A stretch of DNA of 39,909 nt from Bordetella parapertussis (GCA_945861875.1 CAMAWC010000032.1:1-39909), one strand, 5' to 3'. Positions 26,865 through 34,543 are shown, counted from the stretch's first letter. Numbers and translations are program-made. The notes: generated by a model not told the origin, from the letters alone.

Positions 26865-27526
26865 GGATCAATAAACTCGTCGACAAAAATTTGGTACTGC
26901 TGGGGCTTGGGCTTTTGCTGGTCTTCCGGCTTGACATAGCGAATCGAACTCTTGCCCTTGAGCGCGCGCGGCAGCACCATGACGCGGACAAATCCGGTTG
27001 CCGATTCGTTCCAGGCGGTGGCCAGCACCGGATCGGCGCCGGCCTCGAACCAGGCTTCGCCCGGGGCGATGGCCGTGGCGTGCCCCGTGGTCTCCACCGT
27101 CAGCCCCCCTGCAAGCAGGCAACGGATGCCCGGGCCCTGATGGGTATGCGTATAGGCGATGCCGCCGGGCGGAAAATCGACGCGGTCGCAGCGAAACAGC
27201 AGGCCGTCGGGGAAATCCAGGTCAAGCTTTGCCTCGTTGAGCAGGCGCGATTGCACGCCTTCCCCGGTGACAACCGCACCCGCTCCGGCCGCGGCATCGA
27301 GTTCCCAGCGCAGCAGTTGCGCACCGGCGCCGCCGGCGAGCACCACGCAGGGCGTCGGCGCGGACCACGCACTGTTCGCGGCAAGTGTCATGACCTGTCC
27401 GGTCGAGCGCAGGGTCGCGCTGCCTTCCCGAACATAGATAATGCGCCTGCCCCCCGGCAAGGCTGCGGGCAAGGCGGTCTTGGCGGCCAGCGTATCGGCG
27501 TACAGACGTAAAACGTAGCGGCTCAT
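26861..27526 (-). CDS. Bicupin-type protein
   Basis: 221 residues with two cupin-like halves. The second shows GGIAYTHTHQGPGIRCLLAGGL, containing the HxH metal pair of cupin motif 1, while motif 2 (PGEAWFEAGADPVLATAW) lacks the usual His. The first half (GRRIIYVREGSATL) has no metal ligands. It may bind one metal weakly or act as a sensor or isomerase-like subunit; function is unknown. It is translated between the NIPSNAP and ThDP-enzyme genes, 15 bp after the former and overlapping the latter by 4 bp. Confidence 0.75.
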   Translation of the reverse strand: MSRYVLRLYADTLAAKTALPAALPGGRRIIYVREGSATLRSTGQVMTLAANSAWSAPTPCVVLAGGAGAQLLRWELDAAAGAGAVVTGEGVQSRLLNEAKLDLDFPDGLLFRCDRVDFPPGGIAYTHTHQGPGIRCLLAGGLTVETTGHATAIAPGEAWFEAGADPVLATAWNESATGFVRVMVLPRALKGKSSIRYVKPEDQQKPKPQQYQIFVDEFIDP

Positions 27527-27541
27527 GGCGTTGGCGCTGCG

Positions 27542-27886
27542 TCAGCGCTGCGCTACTTGCGCAATCGCGTCCAGCGTCGCGGCAAAAAACGGCGCCGGCT
27601 TGAGAATGCGGTTTTCCTGCTGCAGCAGAAACGGCTGGACCTTCTTGATATAGGCCTGCCAGCGGGCATCGGCCACCAGCACGGCACGCCTTGCATCGCG
27701 CTCGGCGAGGTCCTCGTAGGCCCACATGTGAATGAGCAGGTTGAGCGCGCCGATCTCGGTGAAGTAGTAACCGACCATGCGCCCGAGGATGGGTTTCTGA
27801 ATCGCCAACCCCTCCTGCTCGTAGGTCTTGATGTACTCACCTGTTTTTCCGGGTTGCAGGGTGTAGATGCGCTCCTCGACTATCAT
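27542..27886 (-). CDS. NIPSNAP-family protein
   Basis: 114 residues, GGAG 7 nt before the ATG. The ferredoxin-like alpha+beta fold is typical: MIVEERIYTLQPGKTGEYIK at the start, then LGRMVGYYFTEIGALNLLIHMWAYEDLAER. Bacterial NIPSNAP proteins often sit in catabolic operons, but their biochemical role is undefined. It is the first gene of the minus-strand operon with the bicupin and the ThDP enzyme, and is divergent from the CoA-binding gene. Confidence 0.88.
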   Translation of the reverse strand: MIVEERIYTLQPGKTGEYIKTYEQEGLAIQKPILGRMVGYYFTEIGALNLLIHMWAYEDLAERDARRAVLVADARWQAYIKKVQPFLLQQENRILKPAPFFAATLDAIAQVAQR

Positions 27887-28104
27887 CGCGCCGCTCCGGC
27901 CACGGGCATACGGGCATTTTCTATGCAGAGAATCATTGGTCTGTTCCTGTCAGGGTTGATGCGCGGGAAAATGACCCCGAGCTTCAGGTTGTTCTTGTAT
28001 CCGCGAATTGCGCATTATGCCCAATTCCCGGAGGCGGCAGGCGCGGACGGGACGGCAGTCTATGCTCTATCATTGATACCTGCGCATTCATCCTGCCGGC
28101 AACC

Positions 28105-28575
28105 ATGTCAGACATCCCCACGCTGCGCCGCATCCTCGGGCAAAACCGCACCATCGCCGTGGTCGGCCTGTCCGCCGACTGGTTCCGGCCCAGCTACTTT
28201 GTCGCCAAATACCTGATCGAGCACGGCTACACCGTGATTCCGGTCAATCCGCGTTATCCGGAAATACTCGGCCAGAAATCCTTTAAGTCCTTGCGCGACA
28301 TTCCCGTCAAGGTTGATATCGTCGACTGCTTTCGCAAGACCGCCGACATCGTTCCCATCGCCGAGGACGCCATTGCCATCGGCGCCAGGGTGCTGTGGCA
28401 GCAAATCGGCGTGCTCAACCACGAAGCCGATGCCCTTGCACGTGCGGCCGGCCTTGATTCGGTGATGGACCGTTGCGTGAAAATAGAACACGGGCGGCTG
28501 TTCGGCGGCCTAAATTGGTGCGGCGTTAATACCGGCGTGATATCGGCCAAACGTCCGCAATGGCCGTCCCATTGA
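28105..28575 (+). CDS. CoA-binding (YccU-like) protein with a rebuilt 3' end
   Basis: 156 residues. The Rossmann-like CoA-binding fold starts IAVVGLSADWFRPSYFVAKYL and includes VIPVNPRYPEILGQ and VDIVDCFRKTADI; members bind CoA or small nucleotides and have no settled role. The ending is odd. After GLNWCGVNTGVISAKRP the frame continues QWPSH and stops at 28575. A second copy of the last 14 codons (encoding CGVNTGVISAKRPH, then TAA) lies at 28638-28682 beyond a family C hairpin. The second copy probably shows the original ending. No strong Shine-Dalgarno precedes the ATG. Confidence 0.88.
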   Translation: MSDIPTLRRILGQNRTIAVVGLSADWFRPSYFVAKYLIEHGYTVIPVNPRYPEILGQKSFKSLRDIPVKVDIVDCFRKTADIVPIAEDAIAIGARVLWQQIGVLNHEADALARAAGLDSVMDRCVKIEHGRLFGGLNWCGVNTGVISAKRPQWPSH

Positions 28576-28594
28576 CCATGCGTGCCGCATACCC

Positions 28595-28630
28595 GGGGGA
28601 TATGCAAGGGGGCGTCGCCCCCTTGTTCGA
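28595..28630 (+). repeat. Family C hairpin repeat, copy 2
   Basis: Palindromic core AAGGGGGCGTCGCCCCCTT, flanked by GGGGGATATGC and GTTCGA. Nearly identical to copy 1 (35 of 36) and related to copy 3 at 36443. It lies 20 bp after the CoA-binding stop and 7 bp before the duplicated gene end. Confidence 0.9.
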
Positions 28631-28637
28631 CCAGACA

Positions 28638-28682
28638 TGCGGCGTTAATACTGGCGTCATCTCGGCCAAGCGGCCGCACTAA
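28638..28682 (+). pseudogene. Detached duplicate of the CoA-binding gene's last 14 codons plus stop
   Basis: It encodes CGVNTGVISAKRPH followed by TAA. Compared with 28519-28560, 36 of 42 bases match. Five of the six changes are synonymous (ACC/ACT, GTG/GTC, ATA/ATC, AAA/AAG, CGT/CGG) and one is CAA/CAC. It has no start codon and is separated from the gene by a stop and the family C element. Confidence 0.85.
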
Positions 28683-28710
28683 TCCCCTCTTCCCTTATCC
28701 CCCCCATGCC

Positions 28711-29535
28711 ATGAACGACACCGTCAACCTTGACGCCTACTCGCCGCGCGAAATCGCCGAACGCATCGAAAATATCGGCGTTGCCAAGGCGCGCCTGCCG
28801 CTGCTCTCAATCGTGATGCTGGGCATGCTCGCGGGCGCCTTTATCGGCCTGGGGGCGCTGTACTTCACGCTGGTAACCAGCGACGCATCGCTCGGTTTTG
28901 CCGCGAGCCGCGTGCTCGGCGGCGTGTGCTTTTCCCTCGGCCTGCTGCTGGTGGTGGTGGCCGGCGCGGAACTGTTTACCGGCAACAACCTGCTGGTCAT
29001 GGCCTGGGCGGAAAACAAGCTGACCACCGCCGAAGTGATGCAGAACTGGGCGATCGTCTGCCTTGCCAATTGCGCCGGTGCGGCCGGGCTCGCGCTGCTG
29101 GTGTACTTGTCCGGGCACCTGGGCATGAACGGCGGCGGCGTGGCGCAGCAGGCGGTAAAAATCGCCGCAATCAAGGCCGGCCTGCCGACGATGCAGGCGT
29201 TTTTCAGCGGCATACTGTGCAACATCCTGGTGTGCATGGCGGTGTGGATGTCCTTCGCCTGCCGCAGCGTGGTGGACAAGATGGTCGCGGTGATATTCCC
29301 GATTTCCGCCTTTGTCGCGGCAGGCTTTGAACACAGCATCGCCAACATGTACTTTTTCCCGCTCGCGATGCTGCAGCAGGCGCACATGCCGCTGGCCCTG
29401 CCCGGCGCCGCGTTGATAGACCTGCCGCACGTGCTCGCCAACCTCGGTGCGGTCATCGCCGGAAACATTGTCGGTGGCAGCGTGGTGGTGGCGCTGGTCT
29501 ATCACGTCATCTACCGCCGCGGCACAAAAACCTGA
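28711..29535 (+). CDS. Formate/nitrite/hydrosulfide (FNT) family channel
   Basis: 274 residues and six hydrophobic segments. Family signatures are GAELFTGNNLL and GFEHSIANMYFFPLAM, whose His is the central pore histidine of FocA. FNT pentamers conduct small monovalent anions (formate, nitrite, hydrosulfide) across the inner membrane. The next gene, 42 bp downstream, is an O-acetylhomoserine sulfhydrylase, which uses sulfide, so hydrosulfide is a plausible substrate. No Shine-Dalgarno precedes the ATG at 28711, perhaps because the upstream region was replaced during the family C event. The frame is open back to a GTG at 28582, but that would translate the hairpin. Confidence 0.9.
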   Translation: MNDTVNLDAYSPREIAERIENIGVAKARLPLLSIVMLGMLAGAFIGLGALYFTLVTSDASLGFAASRVLGGVCFSLGLLLVVVAGAELFTGNNLLVMAWAENKLTTAEVMQNWAIVCLANCAGAAGLALLVYLSGHLGMNGGGVAQQAVKIAAIKAGLPTMQAFFSGILCNILVCMAVWMSFACRSVVDKMVAVIFPISAFVAAGFEHSIANMYFFPLAMLQQAHMPLALPGAALIDLPHVLANLGAVIAGNIVGGSVVVALVYHVIYRRGTKT

Positions 29536-29564
29536 TTGGCAAACCCTGGATTGGCAAACCCTGA
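29535..29564 (+). repeat. 15-bp tandem duplication between the FNT and sulfhydrylase genes
   Basis: ATTGGCAAACCCTGG is followed directly by ATTGGCAAACCCTGA. It begins at the last base of the FNT stop codon. It may be a recent slippage event; no regulatory role is evident. Confidence 0.9.
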
Positions 29565-29577
29565 ATGGGACCGAAGC

Positions 29578-30879
29578 ATGGCTGACCGCAAATTCGGCAT
29601 AGAGACCCTCACCCTGCACGCCGGCCAGGTCCCCGACCCGGCGACCGGCGCACGCGCCGTGCCCCTGTACCAGACCACGTCTTTTGTCTTTGACTCGGCC
29701 GATCATGCGGCAAGCCTGTTTAACCTGCAGACCTTTGGCAACGTCTACACCCGCCTGTCCAATCCCACCACGGCCGTATTCGAGGAACGCATGGCGGCGC
29801 TCGAAGGTGGACGCGCGGCCCTCGCCGCCGCCACCGGCCAGGCGGCCGAGATGACGGCACTGCTCGCGCTGTGCCAGCAGGGCGATGAAATCGTTTCCGC
29901 CGCCACGCTCTACGGCGGCACCTACTCGCTGTTTGATGTCAATTTCCGCAAGCTGGGCATCAACACCACCTTTGTCAATCCAGATGACCCGGAAAACTTT
30001 CGCCGCGCCATCACGAAAAAAACCAAGGTCGTTTACGCCGAAACCATCGGCAACCCGCTGATGAACGTGGCCGACATCGAGGCTATCGCCGCCATCGCGC
30101 ATGAGGCCGGCCTGCCGCTGGTGATCGACAACACCGTCGCTTCGCCCTATCTTTGCCGCCCGATCGAGTTCGGTGCCGATATTGTCGTGCACTCGGCGAC
30201 CAAGTACATCGGCGGCCACGGCACCAGCATGGGCGGGGTCATCGTCGAGTCGGGAAAATTTCCCTGGGACAATGGCAAGTTCCCCGACATGACCGAGCCC
30301 TCGCGCGGCTACCACGGCGTGCGTTTTTACGAGACCTTCGGCGACTTTGGCTACACCATGAAAGCGCGCATGGAAACCATGCGCACCTTCGGCGCGACGC
30401 TGTCGCCGTTCAACGCCTGGATGCTGCTGCAAGGCCTGGAAACGCTGCATGTGCGCATGGACCGGCACTGCAGCAACGCCCTTGCCGTGGCGCAATTCCT
30501 CGAGGCCCATCCGCTGGTGGGCTGGGTCAAATACCCTGGGCTGCCGGGCAACCAATACCATGCACTGGCGCAAAAATACCTCGCCAAGGGCGCCAGTGGC
30601 CTGATGACCTTTGGTGTGAAGGGTGGCGCCCAAGGCGCAAAAGCAGCCGGGGAAAAATTCATCGAGGCCGCCACCTTCATGAGCCATCTGGCCAACATCG
30701 GCGACGCGCGCACCCTGATCATCCATCCGGCCTCGACCACACACCGCCAGCTAGACGACGAAGAGCAACTCAAGGCCGGCGTGACACCCGACATGATCCG
30801 CATTTCGGTCGGCCTCGAGACACTGGATGACATCCTCTGGGATATCGACCAGGCTTTGCAGAAATCGCAGGAGAAATGA
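29578..30879 (+). CDS. metY: O-acetylhomoserine sulfhydrylase
   Basis: 433 residues from the ATG at 29578 (GGGA upstream). This is a Cys/Met-metabolism PLP enzyme: the cofactor lysine is Lys209 in [11 protein letters not shown], with [25 protein letters not shown] and the typical insert [16 protein letters not shown] of MetY, longer than MetB/MetC. It makes homocysteine from O-acetylhomoserine and sulfide. It is downstream of the FNT channel and upstream of a second gamma-glutamyltransferase-like gene, fitting a sulfur-assimilation cluster. Confidence 0.93.
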   Translation: MADRKFGIETLTLHAGQVPDPATGARAVPLYQTTSFVFDSADHAASLFNLQTFGNVYTRLSNPTTAVFEERMAALEGGRAALAAATGQAAEMTALLALCQQGDEIVSAATLYGGTYSLFDVNFRKLGINTTFVNPDDPENFRRAITKKTKVVYAETIGNPLMNVADIEAIAAIAHEAGLPLVIDNTVASPYLCRPIEFGADIVVHSATKYIGGHGTSMGGVIVESGKFPWDNGKFPDMTEPSRGYHGVRFYETFGDFGYTMKARMETMRTFGATLSPFNAWMLLQGLETLHVRMDRHCSNALAVAQFLEAHPLVGWVKYPGLPGNQYHALAQKYLAKGASGLMTFGVKGGAQGAKAAGEKFIEAATFMSHLANIGDARTLIIHPASTTHRQLDDEEQLKAGVTPDMIRISVGLETLDDILWDIDQALQKSQEK

Positions 30880-30895
30880 CACAATAACCGAGTCC

Positions 30896-30977
30896 GTCAT
30901 TACCGCGATAGCGGGAATCCAGTGACTTATTTACTTTAAAACCCACGACACTGGATCCCCGCTTTCGCGGGGATGAC
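30896..30977. repeat. Family A inverted-repeat element, copy 3
   Basis: Begins GTCATTACCGCGATAGCGGG and ends CCCCGCTTTCGCGGGGATGAC. Inner arms GGGAATCCAGTG and CACTGGATCCCC pair. It lies between metY and the second gamma-glutamyltransferase gene, 41 bp before the latter's start. Confidence 0.9.
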
Positions 30978-31017
30978 GAAAAAAGAGACTGTTCAGTGTT
31001 GCTCTAATAGGAATAGC

Positions 31018-32604
31018 ATGCCCCTTCCCTCGTTCGACAATCCCTATCTCACCCTGCGCCGCCCGACACTGGCTAAAAATGTCGTCTCGACCTCGCAGCC
31101 GCTCGCCTCGGTCGCCGGCCTCTCCGCGCTGGCTGCGGGCGGCAATGCCATCGATGCGGCGCTCACCACCGCAATAACCCTCACCGTGGTGGAGCCCATT
31201 TCCAACGGCGCCGGCAGCGATGCCTTTGCGCTGATCTGGGATGGCAAGAAACTGCACGGCCTTAACGCCTCGGGACGTTCACCCGCGGCCTGGACGCCGG
31301 ACTACTTCAAGGGCCAGAAAAGCATACCAGCGCGCGGCTGGAACTCGGTGAGCGTTCCCGGCGCGGTATCGGCCTGGGTGGAAATGTCCAGCCGCTTCGG
31401 CAAACTGCCGTTTGAAAAACTGTTTGAGCCGGCGATACGCTATGCGCGCGAGGGCTATCTTGTCTCGCCCTTTGTCGCGGCGCGCTGGGCGCTGCAAGTG
31501 CCCGAACTCAAGGTGCAGCCGGGCTTTGCCCAGGCCTTCATGCCGGGCGGACGGGCACCCAACGCCGGAGAGAAATTCGTTTTTCCGGAACTGGGCAATA
31601 CGCTGGAAAAAATCGCCGCCACCCGCGGCAAGGCGTTTTACGAGGGCGAACTCGCGGAAATGATCACCGCGCATTCGGCGGCCTGCGGCGGTGTGATGAC
31701 GCGCGAAGACCTTGCCGCGCACACCCTCGACTGGGTCGAACCGATCAGCCAGGACTACCGCGGCCTCACCATCCACGAGATCCCGCCCAACGGCCAGGGC
31801 ATCGTCTGCCTGATTGCGCTGGGCATCCTTCAGCACTTTGACGTCGCCTCCTACCCTGTCGATTCGGCCGACAGCGTGCACCTGCAAATCGAGGCGGTGA
31901 AGCTTGCCTTCGCCGACGCATACCGATTTGTCGCCGACCCGAAATTCATGGACACCACGGCGGCCGCGCTGCTCGACCCGGATTACCTCAAGGGCCGCGC
32001 CAAGCTCATTGACATGAAGCGCGCGCAAAACTTCGGCCACGGCAAGCCACCGGGCGGCGGCACCATCTACCTCACCACCGCCGACGCGGGCGGCATGATG
32101 GTATCGATGATCCAGTCCAATTTTTCCGGCTTCGGCTCGGGCGTGGTGGTGCCAGGTACCGGCATCAGCCTGCAAAACCGCGGCTCAGGTCTGGTGCTCA
32201 CGCCCGGACACCCGAATGAAGTCGGTCCGCGCAAGCGCCCATTCCACACCATTATTCCCGGCTTTGTCACCCAGGGCGGGAAAGCGCTGATGAGCTTCGG
32301 CCTGATGGGCGGCAGCATGCAACCGCAAGGCCACACCCAGCTGATGGTGCGCATGGCCGACTATGGCCAGGGTCCGCAGGCGGCGATAGACGGCCCGCGT
32401 TTTCGCATCGTTCAGGGCATGGAAATCAACTTCGAGGACTTTCCCAAGGCCACGCTGGAAGAACTCGCGCGTCGCGGCCACAAGGTCATCGAACTGGAGC
32501 CCGGCTACATGGACTTTGGCTGCTCTCAGATTGCCTACAAGCTCGACGACGGCTATCTCGCCGCCAGCGATGCGCGGCGCGACAGCCTGCCGGTGGGATT
32601 TTAA
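31018..32604 (+). CDS. Gamma-glutamyltransferase-like Ntn hydrolase, cytoplasmic
   Basis: 528 residues from the ATG at 31018 (AGGA 6 nt upstream). Unlike the copy at 18066 it has no signal peptide (MPLPSFDNPYLTLRRPTLAK). Core motifs are AAGGNAIDAALTTAITLTVVEPISNGAGSD and GKRPFHT-like RKRPFHTIIPGF. The expected catalytic threonine is Thr349 in GGGTIYLTTADAGG, where the residue after Thr is Ile rather than His, as in YwrD-type homologues from memory. It may hydrolyse gamma-glutamyl compounds or another amide in the cytoplasm. The neighbouring metY suggests glutathione or thiol turnover. Confidence 0.87.
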   Translation: MPLPSFDNPYLTLRRPTLAKNVVSTSQPLASVAGLSALAAGGNAIDAALTTAITLTVVEPISNGAGSDAFALIWDGKKLHGLNASGRSPAAWTPDYFKGQKSIPARGWNSVSVPGAVSAWVEMSSRFGKLPFEKLFEPAIRYAREGYLVSPFVAARWALQVPELKVQPGFAQAFMPGGRAPNAGEKFVFPELGNTLEKIAATRGKAFYEGELAEMITAHSAACGGVMTREDLAAHTLDWVEPISQDYRGLTIHEIPPNGQGIVCLIALGILQHFDVASYPVDSADSVHLQIEAVKLAFADAYRFVADPKFMDTTAAALLDPDYLKGRAKLIDMKRAQNFGHGKPPGGGTIYLTTADAGGMMVSMIQSNFSGFGSGVVVPGTGISLQNRGSGLVLTPGHPNEVGPRKRPFHTIIPGFVTQGGKALMSFGLMGGSMQPQGHTQLMVRMADYGQGPQAAIDGPRFRIVQGMEINFEDFPKATLEELARRGHKVIELEPGYMDFGCSQIAYKLDDGYLAASDARRDSLPVGF

Positions 32605-32678
32605 GAATCAGTTTGTATTCGCTCAGGGTTAAGTTTCGAGCCCTTTGTAGTCAGAGACCTCGCGCATATACCTCAATA

Positions 32679-32712
32679 TTGACATTCGTAGCTCATGGGC
32701 TACAATACGCGC
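32679..32712 (+). promoter_or_regulatory. Promoter and operator of the HigBA-like locus, predicting a leaderless mRNA
   Basis: TTGACA (32679-32684) and TACAAT (32701-32706) are 16 bp apart, a near-consensus promoter. A near-perfect palindrome, GTAGCTCATGGGCTAC (32688-32703), fills the spacer and enters the -10, suiting autorepression. Only six bases separate the -10 box from the ATG at 32713, so the predicted first transcribed base is the A of the start codon. Confidence 0.7.
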
Positions 32713-33006
32713 ATGCGCGTCGAGGAAACTGAAACCTATCGCGACTGGATCAACGCCCTAAAGGATGGCGCCGGCAGAGCCCGCATTCAGGTTCGTGTTG
32801 ACCGATTGGTTCACGGCAATCCGGGCAATCACCGGAATCTGACAGAAGGTGTATCTGAACTCAAGATCGATTTCGGGCCAGGGTACCGTGTCTATTACAC
32901 CCAACGTGGAGACAGGCTGTTATTGCTGCTCGCAGGCGGGGACAAGTCAACGCAGCAAAAGGATATCGATATGGCCATCCACCTCGCCAGGAACTTTCAG
33001 GAGTAG
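32713..33006 (+). CDS. RelE/HigB-like toxin (addiction module killer protein)
   Basis: 97 residues from the ATG at 32713. An in-frame ATG at 32695 lies upstream of the predicted transcript start and is rejected. The RelE/ParE fold shows YRDWINALKDGAGRARIQVRVDRLVHGNPG, then ELKIDFGPGYRVYYTQRGDRLLLLLAGGDKSTQQKDI, the hallmark of the killer-protein subgroup. Members usually act as ribosome-dependent mRNases. The antitoxin gene follows 6 bp downstream, the toxin-first order of HigBA. Its mRNA is probably leaderless. Confidence 0.9.
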   Translation: MRVEETETYRDWINALKDGAGRARIQVRVDRLVHGNPGNHRNLTEGVSELKIDFGPGYRVYYTQRGDRLLLLLAGGDKSTQQKDIDMAIHLARNFQE

Positions 33007-33012
33007 CACCCC

Positions 33013-33330
33013 ATGCGCAAGCCCGCCGTAAAAAAGTCCGCCAAGACCAAAACCATTCCCTACGATGTTGCGCAACAGCTTCGCACGCCGGAAGAAATGG
33101 CCGCTTACCTCGATGCATGGCTGGAAGAAGCGCCCGACGATGCGGCAGGCATTGCCAGAGCGCTTGGGGACATTGCACGCGCCAAGGGAATGACACAGGT
33201 CGCCAAGGATGCCGGTCTCAGCCGGGAAAGCCTTTATCGCGCACTAAGCGCGAACGGTAATCCGAGTTTTGCGACCGTGCTCAAGGTCGCACGCGCGCTC
33301 GGCGTAAAACTGCACGCCGAGGCGGCATAG
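33013..33330 (+). CDS. HigA-like antitoxin (addiction module antidote protein)
   Basis: 105 residues, with AGGAG upstream inside the end of the toxin gene. The helix-turn-helix is MTQVAKDAGLSRESLYRALSANGNPSFATVLKVARALG, and DDAAGIARALGDIARAKG precedes it, as in this antidote family. It should bind the toxin and repress the promoter at 32679. Unlike the toxin it has a standard ribosome-binding site, which would favour antitoxin synthesis from longer transcripts. Confidence 0.92.
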   Translation: MRKPAVKKSAKTKTIPYDVAQQLRTPEEMAAYLDAWLEEAPDDAAGIARALGDIARAKGMTQVAKDAGLSRESLYRALSANGNPSFATVLKVARALGVKLHAEAA

Positions 33331-33353
33331 CACGATACCGATGCTCCACCCGG

Positions 33354-34244
33354 TCAGGCGAGATTCGTCTTGAAAAATGCGACGGTGCGTTCCCACGACA
33401 GCTTGGCCGCCGCTTCGTTGTAGCGCGGCGTCGAGTTGTTGTGAAAGCCGTGCTGGGTACTCGGGTAGATATACGCCTGGTGCGCAACACCGGCGCTTTT
33501 CAAGGCGGTCTCATAGGCCGGCCACATGCCGTTGATGCCAGGATCATTCTCGGCCATCTGTATCAGCAGGGGCGCCTTGATTTTCGGCACGCCGGCGGTC
33601 GCCGCCGCCGCGCCGTAATAAGGCACGCCCGCTTGCAAATCAGCGCCCATCTCGACGGCAAGGTAATTGGTAGTGCCGCCGCCCCAGCAAAATCCGGTCG
33701 CGCCGAGCTTTCCGGTCGAGAGCTTGTGTGACTTGAGAAAACGCGCGCTGTTGAGCATGTCGGTGCGCAGTTTCGCCTGGTCGAGGCCGGCCTGCAGCGC
33801 GCGGCCGTCGTCATCATTGCCCGGGTAGCCGCCGGCCGGGAACAAACCGTCGGGGGCCAGCGCGAGAAAGCCCTCTACCGCAGCGCGGCGCGCCACGTCC
33901 TCGATATACGGGTTGAGGCCGCGGTTCTCGTGTATCACCAGCACCGCCGGGAAGGGCCCCGCCCCCGCCGGCTGCACCAGGTAGCCGCGCATCTGCCCGG
34001 AGTTGCCGCCGAGCGAAGCATAGTTGACGTACTGCGCCTTGATGCGCGTGTCGGTAAAGGAAATGGTCTGTGCCTGGGCGTAGCGCGGCAGCAGGGCCTG
34101 CGCCATGATGAGGCCGCCGGCCACCAATGCGCTGGAACGGGCGAGAAACTCACGCCGGTTGATGCGGCCGTGGCAGTACTCGTCGTACAGGTCAAAAACG
34201 CGCTGGTCTATTTGCAGTTGGGTAACAGGCTCGTTCATGTTCAT
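33354..34244 (-). CDS. Dienelactone hydrolase family protein with Tat signal
   Basis: 296 residues; GGAGGAG upstream of the ATG at 34244 (Met3 at 34238 is also possible). An unusually long N-region precedes a Tat signal, NRREFLARSSALVAGGLIMAQALL, with the twin Arg at 30-31 and likely cleavage near AQAQ (56-59). The alpha/beta hydrolase core has the dienelactone-hydrolase nucleophile Cys186 (GFCWGG), Asp234 (AENDPG) and His265 (TQHGFH). It probably hydrolyses a lactone or ester in the periplasm. It converges with the HigBA-like genes and diverges from the methyltransferase gene. Confidence 0.88.
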   Translation of the reverse strand: MNMNEPVTQLQIDQRVFDLYDEYCHGRINRREFLARSSALVAGGLIMAQALLPRYAQAQTISFTDTRIKAQYVNYASLGGNSGQMRGYLVQPAGAGPFPAVLVIHENRGLNPYIEDVARRAAVEGFLALAPDGLFPAGGYPGNDDDGRALQAGLDQAKLRTDMLNSARFLKSHKLSTGKLGATGFCWGGGTTNYLAVEMGADLQAGVPYYGAAAATAGVPKIKAPLLIQMAENDPGINGMWPAYETALKSAGVAHQAYIYPSTQHGFHNNSTPRYNEAAAKLSWERTVAFFKTNLA

Positions 34245-34372
34245 GATGGTTGGCTCCTCCTGCGCCTAGTGTAGCAAACCAATGCGCCGCCAGCGGGGAG
34301 CCACGCCGGTGCCGGGAAAAGTTACACTGCACCTCGGCATGGCGCTGTCTTGCGCCCTGCGCCACCAGGGCA

Positions 34373-34487
34373 ATGGCTGGAAAGCCCCTTGCAGGGCGCG
34401 CTTCGGCCGGTAGGCCGAAGCCGTTCGACGGGCGCCGAGAATTCTCGGCGAAACACCCGTCTCACCTCCAGTCTTGGCTTTCCGGCC
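34373..34487. repeat. Multi-hairpin element, long relative of family D
   Basis: Outer arms GGCTGGAAAGCC (34373-34384) and GGCTTTCCGGCC (34476-34487) pair at 11 of 12 positions. Inside are a hairpin GCTTCGGCC-GGTA-GGCCGAAGC (34400-34421) and a perfect 18-bp palindrome CGCCGAGAATTCTCGGCG (34433-34450). GACGGG/CCCGTC arms flank the palindrome. The termini and the GACGGGC block are shared with short family D repeats, suggesting those are deletion derivatives. It occupies most of the gap upstream of the methyltransferase gene. Confidence 0.75.
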
Positions 34488-34543
34488 GGTTTGTTGTTTC
34501 CATGCGGCGTACTTTCTTGTCCGATTTTCTGGAGAAACTTGTG

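Noticed and set aside
28582-28710. N-terminal extension of the FNT channel from GTG 28582
   Set aside because: It would translate the family C hairpin and the detached gene end in another frame; FNT proteins do not have such an extension.
28807-30744. 645-codon minus-strand frame opposite the FNT and metY genes
   Set aside because: Both plus-strand genes have unmistakable motifs; the antisense sequence is rich in His, Arg and Gly with no domain.
32695-32712. ATG at 32695 as start of the HigB-like toxin
   Set aside because: It lies within the promoter spacer, upstream of the predicted transcription start, and adds six residues (MGYNTR) that I do not recognise as part of the toxin family.
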